In this document: one piece after another, positions 6,115-8,894 of the stretch | How the letters are laid out: the number at the start of each line of letters is the position of its first letter | Numbering within the stretch: position 1 is the first letter of the stretch | Origin: CAYHMW01 sp964357925 | GTDB lineage: Bacteria > Patescibacteriota > Microgenomatia > UBA8517 | Assembly (NCBI GenBank): GCA_964357925.1 | Contig: CAYHMW010000030.1 | Coordinates: 1-8,894, forward strand | Length of the DNA stretch: 8,894 nt | Direction of reading: 5' to 3' | Position numbers and translations under genes: made by a program | The notes under the pieces: model-generated | Seen by the model: only the letters and a program-made list of their open reading frames with translations | What the model was told of the DNA's origin: nothing | Database searches by the model: none

Positions 6115-7410
6115 ATGACTGTTCGTATAGCAGTCCTTGGTGCTGGTGTAGTCGGGAGTTCTGTCCTCCGACTTGCTGGCAGGAGCTACAGCAGGTTCAA
6201 ACTCGAAGAGGCCGCAGGAGGAAGTTTCGAGATCAAACGAGTTCTGGTTCGGAATCTCAAGAAGCAGCGCGAGTTGCCGCTCCCTGAAGGGTACGCGACG
6301 ACCGACTTCGCTGAGATTCTCTCAGATCCAGAGATCCAGATTGTCGTTAGTCTTGTTGGCGATACCGAGGCCGAACTCAACTACTGTCTGGCATCACTGA
6401 GGGCTGGCAAGGTTGTTGTAACGGCAAACAAGGTCATGCTGGCCAAGTATGGGCCTGAGCTCTTCAAAGCTGCCAGGCAATCGGGGAGCGCGCTACTATT
6501 CGAGGCGGCGGTTGGCGGCGGGATACCCTTCGTCGACGCACTCATCAGTGGACGACTCGCGGTCAACGACATCACCAGTGTTCAGGCAATCATCAACGGC
6601 ACGACAAACTTCATTCTCACCAAAATGGTGGAGAATGGGGCCAGCTACAACGATGTGCTTCTGGAGGCGCAGCAGTTGGGATTCGCCGAACCTGATCCGA
6701 GTTTTGACGTGGGTGGTCAGGATGCTGCCTTTAAGTTGGCGGTACTCGCGTCACTGACTTTCGGTATCTGGGTTGACGTGGAGAGTATCCATGTCGAGGG
6801 TATCACTGATGTCTCGGAGAAGGATCTCTGGTTCGCCACGAAGTTGGGCTACACCATTAAGCTCATCGCCTCGGCCAGCCGAAACTCACTTGACGAGCTC
6901 GACCTTTGGGTCGCGCCGGCGCTGGTGAAGAAGGGACATTTCCTGGCCAGTGTTGGTGGAGCAACCAACGCGATCATGTTCGAAGGAAGCCCTATCGGCA
7001 GCGTGGTCTACCAAGGACCAGGAGCAGGTGGAGACCCGACAGCAGCTTCCGTTTGGTCGGACATTGCCAAGGCGGCACGGAGCATCTTGTCTAATCAGGC
7101 AATTCCGCTTCCACGCTTCGACCAAGAGCTCGAGGTCTGCTCGTCTCAAAACTCTGAAAGCCACTATGCGATCAGGGTCATGGTGAAGGACGAGATTGGG
7201 GTGACACGCGATGTCGGCGGGGTGTTCGCAGACGCTGGTATCAGCATAGACCAGATGCTGCAGCTCGACGAAACCAAGAGGGACGGTGAAGCAGAGGCGG
7301 TCTTCACGACCAATACTGCCATGCGTGCCAATATCATCACCGCGATCACTCAGCTCAAGGCTCTACCGACTTGCCGCGATATCACGTCTTTTATGAGGGT
7401 GATTCAGTAG
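6115..7410 (+). CDS. hom: Homoserine dehydrogenase with C-terminal ACT domain, GC-rich
   Basis: It reduces aspartate semialdehyde to homoserine, opening the threonine and methionine branch. Counting from ATG 6115 (431 aa), the NAD(P)-binding GAGVVG is at residues 9-14, TANK at 103-106 and NGTTNFIL at 161-168. The segment GFAEPDPSFDVGGQDAAFK (189-207) holds the conserved D203 and catalytic K207, and GPGAGGDPTA is at 301-310. An ACT domain spans about 350-431, suggesting threonine feedback. A GTG at 6103 is in frame but lies inside the ribosome-binding region (AAGGAG at 6098-6103, GAGGTG at 6105-6110), so ATG 6115 is preferred. Codon use is GC-rich, strikingly unlike lysC-dapB-dapA-asd just upstream, which suggests transfer from a higher-GC donor into a site where its substrate is made. 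The downstream homoserine kinase and threonine synthase genes are absent here. Confidence 0.95.
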   Translation: MTVRIAVLGAGVVGSSVLRLAGRSYSRFKLEEAAGGSFEIKRVLVRNLKKQRELPLPEGYATTDFAEILSDPEIQIVVSLVGDTEAELNYCLASLRAGKVVVTANKVMLAKYGPELFKAARQSGSALLFEAAVGGGIPFVDALISGRLAVNDITSVQAIINGTTNFILTKMVENGASYNDVLLEAQQLGFAEPDPSFDVGGQDAAFKLAVLASLTFGIWVDVESIHVEGITDVSEKDLWFATKLGYTIKLIASASRNSLDELDLWVAPALVKKGHFLASVGGATNAIMFEGSPIGSVVYQGPGAGGDPTAASVWSDIAKAARSILSNQAIPLPRFDQELEVCSSQNSESHYAIRVMVKDEIGVTRDVGGVFADAGISIDQMLQLDETKRDGEAEAVFTTNTAMRANIITAITQLKALPTCRDITSFMRVIQ

Positions 7411-7498
7411 AGGAGGAGACACAAACCACGTGCGCTGTGGGGTTAAGACTACAACGGGAAAGAATGCACTCTTTCCCTTCATATCTTTAACTAGCTGA
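7411..7498 (+). other. Orphan Shine-Dalgarno and 22-codon reading frame after hom
   Basis: AGGAGGAG (7411-7418) abuts the hom stop codon and is followed 11 nt later by GTG (7430-7432). That opens a frame of only 22 codons, ending with TGA at 7496 inside the terminator. It could be the start of a next gene lost when the GC-rich segment was joined to AT-rich sequence, or a chance purine run. No function is claimed for the peptide. Confidence 0.25.
7456..7477 (+). terminator. Hairpin after hom (first of two)
   Basis: GGGAAAGA (7456-7463) and TCTTTCCC (7470-7477) pair perfectly over eight bases with a 6-nt loop. The following TTCATATCTTT is only moderately T-rich, so this looks like a weak terminator or a 3'-end stabilising hairpin ahead of the stronger one at 7489. 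Confidence 0.5.
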
Positions 7499-7512
7499 AA
7501 GGCTAGTTTTTT
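7489..7512 (+). terminator. Rho-independent terminator of hom
   Basis: AACTAGC (7489-7495) and GCTAGTT (7502-7508) form a perfect seven-pair stem with loop TGAAAG. The T-run continues for four more T residues, giving six T in a row counting the end of the stem. The stem is not very GC-rich, but the layout is classical. It lies 78 nt after the hom stop. Confidence 0.7.
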
Positions 7513-7571
7513 GTTGGCTAAAAGTTTCCACTCATCTTCCAATCGAACATTAATTTTTTGTCTTACTGTCG

Positions 7572-7599
7572 TTGACTCACAATGCTATTATTGTAATAT
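7572..7599 (+). promoter_or_regulatory. Candidate promoter of the structured RNA
   Basis: TTGACT (7572-7577, one mismatch to consensus), a 16-nt spacer and TAATAT (7594-7599) would start transcription near 7601-7607, in GGGGGAAG. A TG-extended TATTAT at 7583-7591 is an alternative -10. No open reading frame with a ribosome binding site follows, which is why an RNA product is proposed. Confidence 0.45.
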
Positions 7600-7600
7600 C

Positions 7601-7832
7601 GGGGGAAGAGTGATCGCCGTCAACTGTGTCCCTCCCTTAAGAGTTCTGTCGGCGTTGTCTATACTCTACTACCGAGTGCGATCGAGAGTGGGTTATTGGA
7701 AAGTCTCGGTAGTTGGTCTCTCAGCCAAGTCCAGAGCCTTTGTCTGGTGGGATTAGCGAAGCTTGGCAAATGGGGCGAAACTACAAAGTAAGCAATCTGC
7801 TGAAATGGAACTTCGCCCCACCTTCTTTTTCT
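7601..7832 (+). ncRNA. Candidate structured non-coding RNA of about 230 nt, family unknown
   Basis: A promoter-like pair precedes this segment and a terminator ends it. Four nested or successive stems are perfect: CGCCG/CGGCG (7615-7619 with 7650-7654), ACTACCGAG/CTCGGTAGT (7668-7676 with 7705-7713), GCCAAG/CTTGGC (7724-7729 with 7762-7767, enclosing CCAGA/TCTGG at 7731-7735 with 7743-7747) and TGGGGCGAA/TTCGCCCCA (7771-7779 with 7812-7820). The 5' end GGGGGAAG can also pair with CTTCGCCCC at 7811-7819, so a long-range closing stem could compete with the terminator hairpin. The region is GC-richer than its surroundings. I see no match to tmRNA, RNase P RNA, SRP RNA, 6S RNA, T-box or lysine riboswitch signatures. 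A cis-acting leader is also possible, but no gene starts for over 250 nt. The structure is read by eye and not energy-tested. Confidence 0.4.
7771..7832 (+). terminator. Terminator-like 3' end of the structured RNA
   Basis: A perfect nine-pair stem, TGGGGCGAA (7771-7779) with TTCGCCCCA (7812-7820), is followed by CCTTCTTTTTCT. The 32-nt loop carries a smaller AGCA-ATC-TGCT hairpin. The strong GC stem and T-run fit termination, though the loop is larger than usual. Confidence 0.5.
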
Positions 7833-7867
7833 AAACACTTTGATAGTACGTTCCAACATACTCGACC

Positions 7868-7899
7868 AGAGCGACCCAGCGGCTGCTCTTTTCTTTTCC
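7868..7899 (+). terminator. Weak second terminator candidate
   Basis: AGAGC (7868-7872) and GCTCT (7885-7889) form a five-pair stem around a 12-nt loop and are followed by TTTCTTTTCC and then an A-run. It could back up the terminator at 7771-7832. The short stem makes this uncertain. Confidence 0.3.
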
Positions 7900-7938
7900 A
7901 AAAAAAAACACACGCTAATAATATTTAAAATCAAATAA

Positions 7939-7953
7939 AGGGGCTGCACCCCT
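7939..7953. repeat. Inverted repeat AGGGG-CTGCA-CCCCT
   Basis: AGGGG (7939-7943) and CCCCT (7949-7953) are perfect arms with a 5-nt loop, 3 nt before the larger hairpin at 7957-8000. No T-run follows on either strand, so it is not an obvious terminator. It is the first member of a cluster of palindromes upstream of the DUF2958 gene. Confidence 0.6.
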
Positions 7954-7956
7954 CGT

Positions 7957-8000
7957 ATTGCAAGGGCTTCGTAAATCAGCCAATGGCTGACCCTTGCAAT
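7957..8000. repeat. Large bulged hairpin in the mobile-element flank
   Basis: The outer arms ATTGCAAGGG (7957-7966) and CCCTTGCAAT (7991-8000) are perfect over ten pairs. The inner arms TCAGCC (7976-7981) and GGCTGA (7985-7990) are perfect over six with loop AAT. The inner stem stacks directly on the outer one on the 3' side, while a 9-nt bulge CTTCGTAAA sits on the 5' side. Such bulged hairpins occur at transfer or replication origins and at ends of single-strand transposons. Neither role is proven here, and no transposase is present. Confidence 0.7.
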
Positions 8001-8028
8001 CCTCACCCCGCTTAAAAAGTTCCCTTAT

Positions 8029-8050
8029 TGGAAGCATGCGCATGCTTCCA
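8029..8050. repeat. Perfect 22-bp palindrome upstream of the DUF2958 gene
   Basis: TGGAAGCATGC (8029-8039) is followed with no spacer by its exact reverse complement (8040-8050). A loopless palindrome of this size 40 nt before a start codon is a natural operator for a dimeric repressor, and it could also be extruded as a cruciform. A T-run appears 9 nt later (8060-8064), which is too far for a classical terminator. Confidence 0.65.
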
Positions 8051-8089
8051 GAAATACATTTTTTAAGACAGGAAGGGGGTGATAAGTAA

Positions 8090-8398
8090 ATGAATCTTTT
8101 ACCGAGATATGTTTTGGATAAGCTTCCGGCACTTGGTGAAACCGAGAACCAAAGCGATCCGTTTGTTATCTGTAAGTTTTTTCTTGTCGGATCCAAGTGG
8201 ATTTGGTATGCAACCGAGTTTGACGGTAGCGATTTATTCTTTGGTTATGTTGCCGGGGATTTTCCGGAACTGGGTTATTTTAGACTTTCCGAATTAAAAG
8301 ACGTCCGGGGTTTATTCAATCTGCCGATTGAGCGCGATCTGTACTTTAAGCCTCAAAAGCTTTCAGAAATTAGAAAGATACACGAAGTGGAGGTTTAG
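8090..8398 (+). CDS. DUF2958 family protein
   Basis: The 102-aa protein matches the DUF2958 pattern through most of its length: an N-terminal LLP...LPALGETE, a strand VICKFFLVGSKWIWYATEFDG near residues 28-48 (core WIWYATEFDG), LFFGYVAGDFPELGYFRLSEL near 50-70, and the terminal IERDLYFKPQKLSEI near 80-94. The family's biochemical function is unknown; members are common on plasmids and integrative elements. There is no membrane segment or signal peptide. The ATG is preceded by AAGGGGGTGAT (8073-8083), a long match to the 16S 3' end with 6-nt spacing. The family, the mobile-type neighbours and the palindromes upstream suggest it belongs to an integrated element. The 55-aa gene follows 75 nt downstream, probably in the same transcript. 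Confidence 0.85.
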   Translation: MNLLPRYVLDKLPALGETENQSDPFVICKFFLVGSKWIWYATEFDGSDLFFGYVAGDFPELGYFRLSELKDVRGLFNLPIERDLYFKPQKLSEIRKIHEVEV

Positions 8399-8406
8399 TT
8401 TTTGCC

Positions 8407-8436
8407 GCTTGCCTCAACTTACTTGTTGAGGTAAGC
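8407..8436 (+). other. Strong intergenic hairpin between the DUF2958 and 55-aa genes
   Basis: GCTTGCCTCAAC (8407-8418) and GTTGAGGTAAGC (8425-8436) pair over 12 positions with one G-U and loop TTACTT. No T-run follows on either strand, so it is unlikely to be a terminator. It could mark an mRNA processing site or tune expression of the downstream gene, whose ribosome binding site starts 20 nt later. Confidence 0.6.
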
Positions 8437-8473
8437 CGTAAGCACTAAAATTCAAAAAGGAGGTGAAATAATT

Positions 8474-8641
8474 ATGTTAGATCCAAGATTAACGAATGAA
8501 TACGAAAACGAAATTCTGGAACTTGTCGATAATCAAGACGAGTACACCAGAAGCGATTTACAAGGAATAGTGACAGTTCTGGTTAATAAAATTATGGAAA
8601 GTGGTTATAAGATAATTAGCGAGCAGAAAAAGACAAATTAA
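8474..8641 (+). CDS. Small hypothetical protein, 55 aa
   Basis: I do not recognise the family. The product is acidic in its first half (LTNEYENEILELVDNQDEYT, residues 7-26) and mainly helical in appearance, with SDLQGIVTVLVNKIMES near 27-43 and a lysine-containing tail. It has no membrane helix or cysteine motif. It is called a gene because the ATG follows a near-ideal AAGGAGGTGA (8457-8466) with 7-nt spacing and the frame is open to a TAA. Position and reading direction tie it to the DUF2958 gene. Its stop codon overlaps the convergent replication-relaxation gene end to end by 4 bp. A small accessory or regulatory protein of the element is likely, but the role is unknown. Confidence 0.7.
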   Translation: MLDPRLTNEYENEILELVDNQDEYTRSDLQGIVTVLVNKIMESGYKIISEQKKTN

Positions 8642-8894
8642 CCCACCTTCTGCCAGGTACTAGGTTTAATTCCTTGGGATTTAATTTGGTCTACACTTCC
8701 AAGATAAAAAGCAAGATTTCTTGTCTCTGAATCACGTTGGCTTTCGATATATTTCGCCATGAATGCTTTTGTTGGGTATGTTGGGCAGACCATTAAGAAA
8801 GTTGGAAACGGGTGTTTTGAATACTGTTCCCATTTTCCTGAGACTTTGTATTTAAATAAATACTCGATGTGTTTTCTGATAACAAAACGAGGAA
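8638..8894 (-). CDS. Probable replication-relaxation (Replic_Relax) family protein, C-terminal end (5' part outside the window)
   Basis: The minus strand is open from the window edge to TAA at 8640-8638, giving 84 residues of a C-terminus. The stretch RKHIEYLFKYKVSGKWEQY, then HPFPTFLMVCPTYPTKAFMAKYI, resembles the C-terminal part of Replic_Relax proteins: a helix with basic and aromatic residues, a short loop, then a hydrophobic strand FPTFLMV before a helix (quoted here in short pieces). That family is linked to plasmid replication and relaxation. The N-terminal DNA-binding part is not visible, so the call rests on pattern resemblance alone. It converges on the DUF2958 and 55-aa genes, and the stop codons overlap by 4 bp (8638-8641). 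AT-rich codon use fits the host background. Confidence 0.5.
   Translation of the reverse strand, partial: PRFVIRKHIEYLFKYKVSGKWEQYSKHPFPTFLMVCPTYPTKAFMAKYIESQRDSETRNLAFYLGSVDQIKSQGIKPSTWQKVG

Noticed and set aside
7601..7832. tmRNA, RNase P RNA, SRP RNA, 6S RNA, T-box or lysine riboswitch
   Set aside because: None of the hallmark sequences was found (tRNA-like ends and tag frame, RNase P core blocks, GGAA tetraloop of SRP RNA, T-box sequence, lysine-riboswitch core).
7511..8006. Open frames on both strands in the hom-DUF2958 interval (71 to 115 codons)
   Set aside because: No ribosome binding sites, overlap with strong stems and terminators, and no protein-like domain pattern; low-quality residue composition.
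7915..8196. A 93-codon minus-strand frame covering the palindromes and the start of DUF2958
   Set aside because: It runs antisense through the well-supported DUF2958 gene and reads through the hairpins; no ribosome binding site and no recognisable domain.
1..8894. tRNA genes or a CRISPR array
   Set aside because: No cloverleaf with the T-loop consensus and no regularly spaced direct repeats were seen on either strand.

Overview
The window looks like part of a small-genome, AT-rich bacterial chromosome. A Patescibacteria/CPR-type lineage, for example a Microgenomates group, is a guess resting on the low-GC core genes, the short gene set and the DUF2958 plus replication-relaxation type neighbours; no rRNA or other marker gene is present to confirm it. 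The standard genetic code fits: TAA, TAG and TGA all end recognisable proteins.

Layout. (1) 1-640, minus strand, AT-rich: the N-terminal part of a D-2-hydroxyacid dehydrogenase, preceded by a small three-helix membrane protein. Each has a -10 element 6-7 nt from its start codon, which suggests leaderless mRNAs. (2) 679-1846, minus strand: a GC-rich island with its own promoter, two unrecognised genes (104 and 222 aa) and a strong terminator. Both genes are preceded by the same 14-nt sequence, which folds into a GNRA-tetraloop mini-hairpin just before the ribosome binding site. (3) 1849-6004, plus strand, AT-rich: two candidate promoters and a tight operon lysC-dapB-dapA-asd, with 10-nt spacing after lysC and ATGA overlaps at the next two junctions. 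(4) 6025-7512: a separate promoter and a GC-rich homoserine dehydrogenase gene (hom) with codon use unlike the operon it follows, ending in terminators. (5) 7513-8089: a gene-free stretch holding a candidate structured RNA of about 230 nt with promoter-like and terminator-like ends, then a cluster of perfect inverted repeats. (6) 8090-8894: a DUF2958 gene, a 55-aa gene and, convergent with them, the C-terminal end of a probable replication-relaxation (Replic_Relax) protein. This end resembles an integrated plasmid or conjugative-type element.

Functionally, LysC and Asd turn aspartate into aspartate semialdehyde. DapA and DapB take it towards lysine and diaminopimelate, and Hom diverts it to homoserine for threonine and methionine. 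The later enzymes of both branches are not in the window. The points most worth following up are the alien-looking hom at the end of a native-looking operon, the GC-rich two-gene cassette with its repeated leader, the structured RNA candidate at 7601-7832, and the hairpin cluster at 7939-8050 beside mobile-element genes.
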